This document shows, one piece after another, positions 24,600 through 31,529 of a DNA stretch of 40,756 bases. Numbering within the stretch: the stretch's first letter is position 1; each line of letters starts with the position of its first letter. The stretch comes from Candidatus Zipacnadia bacterium. Lineage in GTDB: Bacteria; Armatimonadota; Zipacnadia; Zipacnadales; UBA5352. The translations under genes were made by a program, and so were the position numbers. Location of the stretch: assembly GCA_029821635.1 (NCBI GenBank), contig JALGSW010000002.1, positions 72,673 through 113,428 on the forward strand. The letters run 5' to 3'. The notes under the pieces are model-generated. The model was not told the origin of the DNA. It worked only from the letters and a program-made list of their open reading frames with translations, and ran no database searches.

Positions 24600-26381
24600 A
24601 TGGCAGAGAACGCGAGGAAGCTGTCAAACGTGCTGCTGTCGGGCAATGAGGCGATCGCGCGGGGGGCGTGGGAGGCCGGCGCCCGGCTGGGCAGCGGGTA
24701 CCCGGGAACGCCCTCGTCGGAGATACTCCCCGCGCTCGTGGAGCTGGGGGATGTCTACTGCGAGTGGTCCGTCAATGAGAAGGTTGCGCTGGAGGTTGCG
24801 GCGGGGGCGTCGGTCGCGGGTGCGCGCTGCCTCGTGACGATGAAGCATGTGGGCGTCAACGTGGCCGCCGATCCGCTCTTCACGATGTCCTACACGGGCG
24901 TCGAGGGCGGGATCGTCATCATCAGCGCCGATGACCCCTCCATGCACTCGTCGCAGAACGAGCAGGACAACCGCAACTACGCCCGCGCGGCGAAGGTGCC
25001 GATGCTCGAGCCCGCAGACAGCCAGGAGGCGCGGGACCAGACGATGCGCGCCTTCGAGCTGAGCGAGGAGTTTGACACGCCGGTCTTCGTGCGCCCCGTG
25101 ACCCGCATCTGCCACTCAGACGGCCTCGTCGAGGTCGGCGAGCGGCAGGTGGTTGAGCTACGCGGCGAGATGGCGAAGCAGCCGGAGAAGTTCGTGATGG
25201 TGCCCGCGCACGCACGCAAGCGCCGGGTGACGATGTCCGAGCGCACCCAGAGGCTCATCGAGCTCGCCGAGGAGAGCGACCTCAACCGCGAAGAGATGGG
25301 CGACGAGTCGGTGGGGATCATCGCGTCGGGCGTGGCCTACCAGTACGCGAAGGAGGCCTTCCCCGGAGCGTCGTTCCTGAAGCTCGGGATGGTCTGGCCG
25401 CTGCCGCCCGAGCGGATCAGGCAGTTCGCGTCGAAGGTGGGCCGGCTCTTCGTGGTGGAGGAGCTCGACCCGTTCCTGACCGAGCAGATCCTGGCAATGG
25501 GCGTGCATGTCGAGCCGGTCGATGAGAGCTTCCGCATCGGCGAGCTCACGCCGGGGCGCGTGCGCGAGATGATCGGCGGCGCGGCGATGCCACAGGCGGC
25601 GCCGGACGCGGACCTGCCGCCGCGTCCTCCGACGCTGTGCGCGGGCTGCCCGCACCGGAGCGTCTTCGTGGGGCTGCGCAAGTTGAAGGCCTACGTCACG
25701 GGCGACATCGGGTGCTACACGCTTGGCACACTGCCGCCGCTGCAGGCGCTGCACACGTGCCTGTGCATGGGCGCGGGGATCAACGAGGCGCACGGCATTC
25801 AGAAGGTCCGCGGGCATGAGGCTCCGGTCGTAGCGGTGATAGGCGACTCGACATTCACGCACTCGGGTATCACGGGCCTCGTGAACATCGCGTACAACGC
25901 GGGCGTGAGTACCGTCGTGATCCTCGACAACCGCACCACCGCCATGACCGGTGGCCAGGTCCATCCGGGGATCGGTGAGACGCTCTCGGGCCTCCCCGGT
26001 CGCGAGCTTGACTTCGAGAAGCTCGCGCTGGCGATCGGGATCGAGGACGTGCGCGTGGTCGATCCCTACGAGATGGCCGAGACCGAGCAGGCGATCAGGG
26101 AGGCGATGGCCAACCCGCAGCCCTCGGTGGTGATCGCGAGACGGGCCTGTGTGTTGGACGTGCGGGAACGCGGTCCCGCGCCGGTGCTGGACGAGGAGAA
26201 GTGCATTCACTGCGGCCTGTGCGTCCGCATCGGCTGCCCGGCGCTGTTCGACGCGGCGGGCGAGGGAGAGAAGACGTTGCCGCGGATCGACGCCGTGCTG
26301 TGCAACGGCTGCACGATGTGCGTGCAGGTCTGTCCGGTCGATGCACTGGTCGTTCCCGCCGCCGGGGAGGGCGATGCGTGA
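24600..26381 (+). CDS. iorA: Indolepyruvate ferredoxin oxidoreductase, alpha subunit
   Basis: A 593-residue thiamine-diphosphate enzyme subunit. With IorB it oxidatively decarboxylates aryl pyruvates to aryl-acetyl-CoA with reduction of ferredoxin, or runs in reverse to make aryl pyruvates. The N-terminal pyrimidine-binding half starts LLSGNEAIARGAWEAGARLGSGYPGTPSSEI. The TPP half includes CAGCPHRSVF, GDIGCYTLG, GDSTFTHSGITGLVN and the metal-binding DNRTTAMTGGQ. The C-terminus is a ferredoxin domain with CIHCGLCVRIGCPALF (from about residue 535) and CNGCTMCVQVCPVDAL. The first cluster has a CxxCxxCxxxxC spacing typical of IorA. The ribosome site is weak, so coupling to the upstream ligase is likely. 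Its stop overlaps the iorB start by one base (TGATG). Confidence 0.95.
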   Translation: MAENARKLSNVLLSGNEAIARGAWEAGARLGSGYPGTPSSEILPALVELGDVYCEWSVNEKVALEVAAGASVAGARCLVTMKHVGVNVAADPLFTMSYTGVEGGIVIISADDPSMHSSQNEQDNRNYARAAKVPMLEPADSQEARDQTMRAFELSEEFDTPVFVRPVTRICHSDGLVEVGERQVVELRGEMAKQPEKFVMVPAHARKRRVTMSERTQRLIELAEESDLNREEMGDESVGIIASGVAYQYAKEAFPGASFLKLGMVWPLPPERIRQFASKVGRLFVVEELDPFLTEQILAMGVHVEPVDESFRIGELTPGRVREMIGGAAMPQAAPDADLPPRPPTLCAGCPHRSVFVGLRKLKAYVTGDIGCYTLGTLPPLQALHTCLCMGAGINEAHGIQKVRGHEAPVVAVIGDSTFTHSGITGLVNIAYNAGVSTVVILDNRTTAMTGGQVHPGIGETLSGLPGRELDFEKLALAIGIEDVRVVDPYEMAETEQAIREAMANPQPSVVIARRACVLDVRERGPAPVLDEEKCIHCGLCVRIGCPALFDAAGEGEKTLPRIDAVLCNGCTMCVQVCPVDALVVPAAGEGDA

Positions 26382-26980
26382 TGGTCACGAATGTGCTGCT
26401 CACAGGCGTCGGCGGACAGGGCATCATCACCGCCAGTACGATCCTCTCGCAGGCCTGCCGCCTTGCAGGCTGGGAGGTCAAGAAGAGCGAAGTTCACGGG
26501 ATGAGCCAGCGCGGCGGGAGCGTGAACAGCTACGTACGCTTCAGCCCGGACCAGCCAATCGCTTCGCCGCTGATCCCCGAGGGCGAGGCGGACGTGATGG
26601 TCGCTTTCGAGCCGCTGGAGGCCCTGCGACAGATCGCCGAGGTGACCCCGGAGGGTGCCCTGCTGGTCGAGGAGCGGCGGATCGTCCCGGTGACAGTGAA
26701 CCTGCCGGGCTTCAGCTACCCCGATGACGTGTTGGACCGCCTGCAGGCGACCGGCCGCGATGTGCAGGTCATCCGCGCGTCCGAGACCGCGGTAGCGCTG
26801 GGCGAGCCGCGGGCCGCCAATAGCGTGATGCTCGGGGCGCTGTCCATACTGCTGGAGCTGCCTGATGAGGCGTGGGGCGAGGCCATGGGACTGGTGCTCA
26901 AGCCGAAGGCCGTCGAGGTGAACATGCACGCATTTGAGGCCGGCCGCGAACTCGTAGGGGCGCAATCTGGGGCAGGTTGA
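26381..26980 (+). CDS. iorB: Indolepyruvate ferredoxin oxidoreductase, beta subunit
   Basis: A 199-residue gamma-domain subunit of the 2-oxoacid:ferredoxin oxidoreductase family. It opens with VTNVLLTGVGGQGIITASTILSQAC, the family's signature glycine motif, followed by KKSEVHGMSQRGGSVNSYVRF, also diagnostic. The length matches the usual 190-200. ATG at 26381 overlaps the iorA stop by one base and is preceded by GGGGAGGG within iorA, so translation is coupled. It works as a heterodimer or heterotetramer with IorA in the cytosol. A 45-base gap with an 18-base palindrome separates it from the second ligase gene. Confidence 0.95.
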   Translation: MVTNVLLTGVGGQGIITASTILSQACRLAGWEVKKSEVHGMSQRGGSVNSYVRFSPDQPIASPLIPEGEADVMVAFEPLEALRQIAEVTPEGALLVEERRIVPVTVNLPGFSYPDDVLDRLQATGRDVQVIRASETAVALGEPRAANSVMLGALSILLELPDEAWGEAMGLVLKPKAVEVNMHAFEAGRELVGAQSGAG

Positions 26981-26990
26981 TGAGACCGAG

Positions 26991-27008
26991 GCGGACCGGC
27001 CGGTCCGC
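26991..27008. promoter_or_regulatory. Perfect 18-base palindrome before the second ligase gene
   Basis: The sequence gcggaccggccggtccgc is its own reverse complement. It fills the middle of the 45-base gap between iorB and the next gene, 3 bases before the AAGGAGG at 27012-27018. It could be a regulator site or, as RNA, a 7-bp hairpin that tunes expression of the downstream gene. No regulator gene is nearby. Confidence 0.45.
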
Positions 27009-27025
27009 GCGAAGGAGGCGCAGCA

Positions 27026-28327
27026 ATGATCTGGGACCCGTTCTACGAGTGTATGGATCCCGAGGAGAGAGCGCAACTGCAGGTGAGGCGGTTGCGCGAG
27101 ACCGTGGCCCGCGTGAAGGCCAACGTGCCGTGGTACCGTGAGCGACTCAGAGAGAAGTGCATCGCGCCCGAGGACATCACCTCGCTCGACGACCTGCGGC
27201 ACCTGCCCTTCACCACCAAGGTCGATCTGCGGGACAACTACCCATTTGGCCTGTTCGCGATCCCGCCTGAGGAGTGCGTGCGCATCCACGCCTCATCGGG
27301 CACGACCGGCAAGCCGGTCATCGCGGGCTACGCGCGGGAGGACATCGGCATCTGGGCCGAGACGATCGCCCGGACTATCGCGTGCGGCGGCGGCACCAGC
27401 CACGACGTGCTGCACAACGCCTACGGCTACGGGCTTTTCACCGGGGGCCTGGGGCTGCACTACGGCGGCGAGCTAATGGGCTGCCTCGTCGTCCCGGTCT
27501 CTGGCGGCAACACCGAGCGTCAGCTCATGCTCATGGAGGACCTGGGCAGCTCTATCCTGTGCTGCACGCCCTCCTACGCGCTCACGATCGTCGATGAGGC
27601 GGACGAACTGGGCTTCGACCTGAGCCGCATCAACCTCAAGTCCGGGCTCTTCGGCGCCGAGCCGTGGAGTGAGGGCGCGCGCGAGAGCATCGAGGAGCGC
27701 CTCGGTCTGTCGGCGCACGACATTTACGGGCTGACGGAGATCATCGGGCCGGGCGTGGCGGCTGAGTGCGGGGCCAAGGCCGGGCTGCACGTCTTCGATG
27801 ACCACTTCATCCCCGAGATCATCGACCCGGAGACCGAGGAGTCGCTGCCACCGGGAGAGAAGGGTGAGCTGGTATTCACCTGCATCAGCAAGCGCGCATT
27901 TCCGGTGCTGCGCTTCCGGACCCGCGATATCACGAAGCTGGATTACGAGGTCTGCGAGTGCGGGCGGACGCAGCCGCGTATGGAGCGGATCACCGGGCGG
28001 ACCGATGACATGCTCATCATCCGCGGTGTGAACGTCTTCCCGTCGCAGATTGAGGAGGTTCTGCTCAAGATCGAGGAGGTGGAGCCGCACTACCAGCTCG
28101 TGCTCACGCGCGAGGGGCGGCTGGATAACCTCGAGGTGCAGGTCGAGGTCTCGCCGGCGATGTTCTCCGACGAGGTGCGCAAGCTCGAGGCGATCGAGGA
28201 GAAGATCCGCGAGCGACTCAGCTCGGCGTTGAACATTCGCGTGGACGTCAAGCTCGTCGAACCGAAGACGATCGAGCGATTTGCCGGGAAGGCGAAGCGC
28301 GTTGTTGACATGCGTGAGGAGGCGTGA
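27026..28327 (+). CDS. paaK: Phenylacetate-CoA ligase-like AMP-binding enzyme (copy 2)
   Basis: A 433-residue PaaK-family enzyme. It has HASSGTTGKPVIAGY (P-loop), NAYGYGLFTGGLGLHYGGEL, IYGLTEIIGPGVAAEC, RTRDITKLDYEVCECGRTQPRMERITGRTDDM and IRGVNVFPSQIEEVLL, all at the expected places. It is similar in length and motif order to copy 1 but clearly diverged, so it is an old duplication or separate acquisition rather than a recent copy. ATG at 27026 has AAGGAGG 7 bases upstream. The stop is 3 bases from the ACT gene start. With iorAB it probably interconverts an aryl acid and its CoA thioester; two ligases may divide different aryl acids or directions. Confidence 0.92.
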   Translation: MIWDPFYECMDPEERAQLQVRRLRETVARVKANVPWYRERLREKCIAPEDITSLDDLRHLPFTTKVDLRDNYPFGLFAIPPEECVRIHASSGTTGKPVIAGYAREDIGIWAETIARTIACGGGTSHDVLHNAYGYGLFTGGLGLHYGGELMGCLVVPVSGGNTERQLMLMEDLGSSILCCTPSYALTIVDEADELGFDLSRINLKSGLFGAEPWSEGARESIEERLGLSAHDIYGLTEIIGPGVAAECGAKAGLHVFDDHFIPEIIDPETEESLPPGEKGELVFTCISKRAFPVLRFRTRDITKLDYEVCECGRTQPRMERITGRTDDMLIIRGVNVFPSQIEEVLLKIEEVEPHYQLVLTREGRLDNLEVQVEVSPAMFSDEVRKLEAIEEKIRERLSSALNIRVDVKLVEPKTIERFAGKAKRVVDMREEA

Positions 28328-28330
28328 GCG

Positions 28331-28783
28331 ATGACCACCAGCGAACTGCTGTGCAAGCAGGTGTCGGTATTCCTCGAGAACAAGTCGGGACGGCTCGCGG
28401 AGGTGTGCCAGGTCCTCGGGCGGTCTGAGATCAACATCCGCGCGCTGTGCATCGCGGACACCTCGGACTTCGGCATCCTGCGCCTGATAGTCGATCAGCC
28501 TGACCAGGCGGTCGAAGTGCTGCAGTCGAGTGGCTTCTCCGTCGGCAGCACGGGCGTACTGGCGCTGCGCATTCCGGATCGCCCCGGGGGCCTCGGCGGC
28601 GTCTTGGGTGCGCTGGAGCAGGAGAGCGTCAACGTGGAGTACATGTACGCCTTCTTCATCACGATCGCCGGGGACGCAGTCGTGCTATTCAAGGTGGACG
28701 ATGAGGCGCTGGATAGGACGCTGGGTGTACTGGAGCGCGCCGGAGTGCCGGTCATCCCGGCGGAAGAGATCCACAGGCTGTAG
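28331..28783 (+). CDS. Tandem ACT-domain protein
   Basis: A 150-residue protein of two ACT domains (about 7-70 and 75-145). Each has a ligand-binding loop (LENKSGRLAEVCQVLGRSEINIRAL and IPDRPGGLGGVLGALEQESVNVEYM). ACT pairs bind amino acids and control enzymes; stand-alone double-ACT proteins are common beside paaK/ior genes. It probably senses an aromatic amino acid and tunes the ligase or the oxidoreductase by contact, which is inference. The ATG lies 3 bases after the ligase stop, with GAGGAGG inside the end of that gene. It is the last gene of the operon and is followed by a strong hairpin. Confidence 0.88.
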   Translation: MTTSELLCKQVSVFLENKSGRLAEVCQVLGRSEINIRALCIADTSDFGILRLIVDQPDQAVEVLQSSGFSVGSTGVLALRIPDRPGGLGGVLGALEQESVNVEYMYAFFITIAGDAVVLFKVDDEALDRTLGVLERAGVPVIPAEEIHRL

Positions 28784-28811
28784 GCGTCGGGCGTTCGGCG
28801 TCGAGAACCGC

Positions 28812-28841
28812 GGAGGCCGGCCCCGATCGGGGCCGGCCTCC
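28812..28841. terminator. Terminator between the ior operon and the minus-strand cassette
   Basis: Thirteen-bp GC-rich stem (28812-28824 with 28829-28841), loop GATC, followed on the plus strand by TGTATCTATATTGTTG, which is T-rich. It lies between the ACT gene stop at 28783 and the stop of the convergent gene at 28863, and probably serves both directions. Confidence 0.8.
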
Positions 28842-28862
28842 TGTATCTATATTGTTGCGTGC

Positions 28863-29672
28863 TTAGCCGAACAGAGCTGGCTGTGGATCCTTCGGAGGCC
28901 AGAAGACGCCGAGGATCAACCAAGTCTCACGTGGGTAGTGCGCGGTCCCGACGTAGAAGTGCGTGTCCTTGTCCGGGCCGCAGAGCTCGCCCAGGAACTT
29001 GTCGCGGACCTTCTCAAGTGCGGTCATCTCCCCGTGCCGGTCACGCATGTATAGGAACAACGCGCCGATCTCCCAGTCGAGAATCATGACATGGTGGTTC
29101 CCCAGGCATCGTGGGTCATCGCACCGGAAGCGGTAACGGAACTCGTAGGGCAGCTTCTGAAGTGGTGAGCGGTCCTGCCCGAAGAGACTCTGCTGGGTCA
29201 GCTTGGCGTGGTCCCCCCCCGACCACTCGCGGTCAGTTGGCGCCCAATCGAGGTCGAGAACTTCGGCTGGACGGAAGATGCCGAGGGAGGGGCCGTTGTG
29301 GGACTTCCGCTGGTCACGCAACTCCTCCAGTGATGGTGAGGCTATCGGGAGGATGAGTCGCTTGCGTTCCGCCCAGCCGTGTGAGGAATCGACGTGCCCA
29401 ACGACCTCGATGCTGTCCTGAACGGGTCTGTAGCTGTCAGGCCTCTTGTCCCGTCCCCCGTGCGGTTCAGCCGTCACATTGATCCAGTCGTACTTCTTGT
29501 ACCACTTCTCGTACGGCATGTCTCGGAACTGAATTGGGAACAGCCGAAGCAGCCCTTCCCCGGGGACGACCACGGCAGTGCAGACGAGTTCGCTGTAGGT
29601 CTTCGACGGCGTGGGGTAGGTCTTGACGGTCACGAGTGCCCGGACATTGCGCGATCCCCCCGTAGGCGTCAC
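28863..29672 (-). CDS. Unknown 269-residue protein paired with a DUF488 protein
   Basis: I do not recognise the family. The N-terminal part (ALVTVKTYPTPSKTYSELVCTAVVVPGEGLLRLFPIQFRDM) is beta-rich, followed by KWYKKYDWINVTAEPHGGRDKRPDSYRP. Near residue 190 there is RFRCDDPRCLGNHHVMILDWEIGALFLYMR, with Cys-x4-Cys and His-His that could bind a metal. The C-terminus (FYVGTAHYPRETWLILGVFWPP) is hydrophobic but not a membrane helix. It is cytosolic by appearance. GTG at 29672 overlaps the DUF488 stop by four bases (GTGA) with GGAGG about 10 bases upstream, so the two are translated together. Base composition is visibly lower in GC (29041-29100 has 31 G/C of 60). It may be part of an acquired nucleic-acid or stress cassette; this is speculative. 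Confidence 0.7.
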   Translation of the reverse strand: MTPTGGSRNVRALVTVKTYPTPSKTYSELVCTAVVVPGEGLLRLFPIQFRDMPYEKWYKKYDWINVTAEPHGGRDKRPDSYRPVQDSIEVVGHVDSSHGWAERKRLILPIASPSLEELRDQRKSHNGPSLGIFRPAEVLDLDWAPTDREWSGGDHAKLTQQSLFGQDRSPLQKLPYEFRYRFRCDDPRCLGNHHVMILDWEIGALFLYMRDRHGEMTALEKVRDKFLGELCGPDKDTHFYVGTAHYPRETWLILGVFWPPKDPQPALFG

Positions 29673-30289
29673 AGGTGCTGCACCTCCAACTGAGTCATTT
29701 CTCGAAGCATCGTTGACAGAGCGTAGCGGTGGCAGTACCTAGCATCTCTCTCGTAGCATACGAGAGCTGCTCGGCCGTCCCGACACAGCGCGGCGGCGTC
29801 CGCCAATACGTCGATGTTGCGCTCGATGCGCCTGCGGTATTCGTTGCGGGCGAGGGCGACCGTTGAGAGATTCCCGAACAACTCTCGATGCTCGCGCGGT
29901 ACACCCAACTCAGGAATGTGATGATAGGTGATGCCAATCTTCGAGGCGAGGCGCGCGAGCATGCGCTCGGAGAACCCCAGCTTCCTGGATGAAGCATGTT
30001 CTCGGACGTCCAATATGTCCGTGACGCGGGCGCCCAACAACGTCGCTAGGAAGTCCCCGATACCTCTGCCTTCATAGCCCAGCGTATAGATGCGGGACGA
30101 CTTGGGATGCTTCTCGGCCTCATCTAGTGCGTCACGCAGTATTCCGGATGAACTCACCACTCCGGCATCGCACAGGTCGGAGGCGACGAGTTCGCGGAAG
30201 AACTGGGCCGGGCGGATCGCCATGCTGCGCGCAACCATCATCGTCAATGCGTCGCGTTGGCGTCGACGCAGGAGAGTGTCATGTCTCAT
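29669..30289 (-). CDS. DUF488-family protein
   Basis: A 206-residue protein. Residues about 65-200 fit DUF488: IYTLGYEGRGIGDFLATLL, VTDILDVREHASSRKLGFS, GITYHHIPELGVPREHR and ALVCYERDARYCHR, the last being the family's Cys-x-Glu/His-Arg signature. The family is of unknown function; members are small cytosolic proteins often found in mobile or defence-like neighbourhoods. The first 60 residues (LLRRRQRDALTMMVARSMAIRPAQFFRELV) are an added helical domain not normal for the family. ATG at 30289 has GGAGGGG 7 bases upstream. It lies 19 bases after the aminotransferase gene, so it could be read from the same transcript, and its stop overlaps the next start. Confidence 0.8.
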   Translation of the reverse strand: MRHDTLLRRRQRDALTMMVARSMAIRPAQFFRELVASDLCDAGVVSSSGILRDALDEAEKHPKSSRIYTLGYEGRGIGDFLATLLGARVTDILDVREHASSRKLGFSERMLARLASKIGITYHHIPELGVPREHRELFGNLSTVALARNEYRRRIERNIDVLADAAALCRDGRAALVCYERDARYCHRYALSTMLREMTQLEVQHL

Positions 30290-30308
30290 CTTCGGGCCCC
30301 TCCAGGCT

Positions 30309-31412
30309 CTACAGCATCGCGTCCACTACGACCTCGCACACGCTATCGATCTGCTCGTTCGTCAGTTCGGGGTACATCGGCAGCGAAAGCACTTCGTTTG
30401 CCGCGCGCTCGGTTTCGGGCAGCGAGCCCGCGCTCATGCCAAGATCGCGCAGAGCGACCTGCAGGTGGCAGGGGACGCGGTAGTGGATCGCGTTGCCGAT
30501 ACCCGCTGCATTGAGCGCCTCCGCGATCTGGTCGCGTCGCGGGCTGCGGATCGTGTAGACGTGGTAGACACTCCATGCCCACTCTTTCTCGACCGGGATC
30601 GTCAGGTCGGGCAAGTTGCAGAGCTGCTCATTGTAGCGCGCCGCGTGCCGCCGGCGGGCCTCGTTCCAGTCGGCCAGCCTCCGCAGCTTGATGCGCAGGA
30701 CCGCGGCCTGCAGCTCGTCGATGCGGCTGTTGTAGCCGATCAGGCGGTGCACGTACTTCTCAAGGCTGCCATGCACGCGAAGAGCGCGGATGACCTCGTC
30801 GAGGTCATCGTCCTCGACAGTGATCGCGCCCGCCTCGCCGTAAGCAGCCAGGTTCTTGCTCAGGTAGAAGCTGAAGGCCGCTCCGTCGGCCAGGCCGCCG
30901 GCGGGCTTGCCCTTGTAGAGCGCTCCGTGGGCCTGTGCGGCGTCCTCAAGCAGCACGATGTCGCGGTCGCCGATGACCTCCGCGATCGCGTCCATGTCCG
31001 CGGGGTGGCCGTAGAGATGCACGGGCATGACGGCGCGCGTGCGGGGCGTGATCTTCTCCGCAACCTGAGCGGCGTCGAGGCAGTACGTGTCGGGCTCGAT
31101 ATCGGCGAGCACCGGCGTGGCACCGAGGAGCATGATCGCCTCGATGGTGGCGATGAATGTGAACGAGGACGTAACTACCTCGTCGCCGGGGCCGATGCCA
31201 TGGGCGTGCAGCAGGAGCTGCAGGGCGTCGGTTCCGCTGCCCACGCCGATCGTGTGTTTAACGTCACTGAACTCCGAGAACTCCTGCTCGAAAGCCTCAA
31301 CGTTAGGCCCCAGGGCCAGGCGCATCGATGAGAGAGCCTCGTCGAATGCAGCCATGACCTCTTCGCGAATGTCTTGGTACTGCAACTGCAGGTCAACCAG
31401 GGGGACTCCCAC
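30309..31412 (-). CDS. DegT/DnrJ/EryC1/StrS-family aminotransferase
   Basis: A 367-residue PLP enzyme that transaminates a nucleotide-linked keto sugar in surface-glycan synthesis. It begins GVPLVDLQLQYQDIREEV, as family members do. GVGSGTDALQLLL is the PLP-phosphate loop, EDAAQAHGALYKG holds the Asp-Gln cofactor contacts, and SFYLSKNLAAYGEAGAI carries the PLP lysine (about residue 186). Close relatives include FdtB/QdtB-type 3-aminotransferases, but the exact sugar is not certain. GTG at 31412 is chosen because GAGG is about 10 bases upstream; a GTG at 31421 abuts that site and is less likely. It lies 117 bases after relA on the same strand, with a palindrome between them. Confidence 0.88.
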   Translation of the reverse strand: MGVPLVDLQLQYQDIREEVMAAFDEALSSMRLALGPNVEAFEQEFSEFSDVKHTIGVGSGTDALQLLLHAHGIGPGDEVVTSSFTFIATIEAIMLLGATPVLADIEPDTYCLDAAQVAEKITPRTRAVMPVHLYGHPADMDAIAEVIGDRDIVLLEDAAQAHGALYKGKPAGGLADGAAFSFYLSKNLAAYGEAGAITVEDDDLDEVIRALRVHGSLEKYVHRLIGYNSRIDELQAAVLRIKLRRLADWNEARRRHAARYNEQLCNLPDLTIPVEKEWAWSVYHVYTIRSPRRDQIAEALNAAGIGNAIHYRVPCHLQVALRDLGMSAGSLPETERAANEVLSLPMYPELTNEQIDSVCEVVVDAML

Positions 31413-31454
31413 GAGTGGCACACCTCAAATTCTGGACAGGGCGTGATCTGCCGC

Positions 31455-31472
31455 GCGCACGCGCGCGTGCGC
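31455..31472. promoter_or_regulatory. 18-base GC palindrome downstream of relA/spoT
   Basis: gcgcacgcgcgcgtgcgc is a perfect palindrome in the 117-base gap between the relA/spoT stop and the aminotransferase start. It could end the relA transcript or reduce read-through into the aminotransferase gene. There is no U-run. The alternating purine-pyrimidine run is also Z-DNA-prone. Confidence 0.35.
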
Positions 31473-31529
31473 CGTAAGCTCTCACAATTAGAGGCACTTC
31501 GCGCCCGAAGGTTGCGCCGGAGTGATGAC

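Noticed and set aside
31481..31490. AATTGTGAG-like sequence on the minus strand near 31490, resembling a lac-operator half
   Set aside because: A single short match of this size is expected by chance, and no LacI-type gene is in the window.
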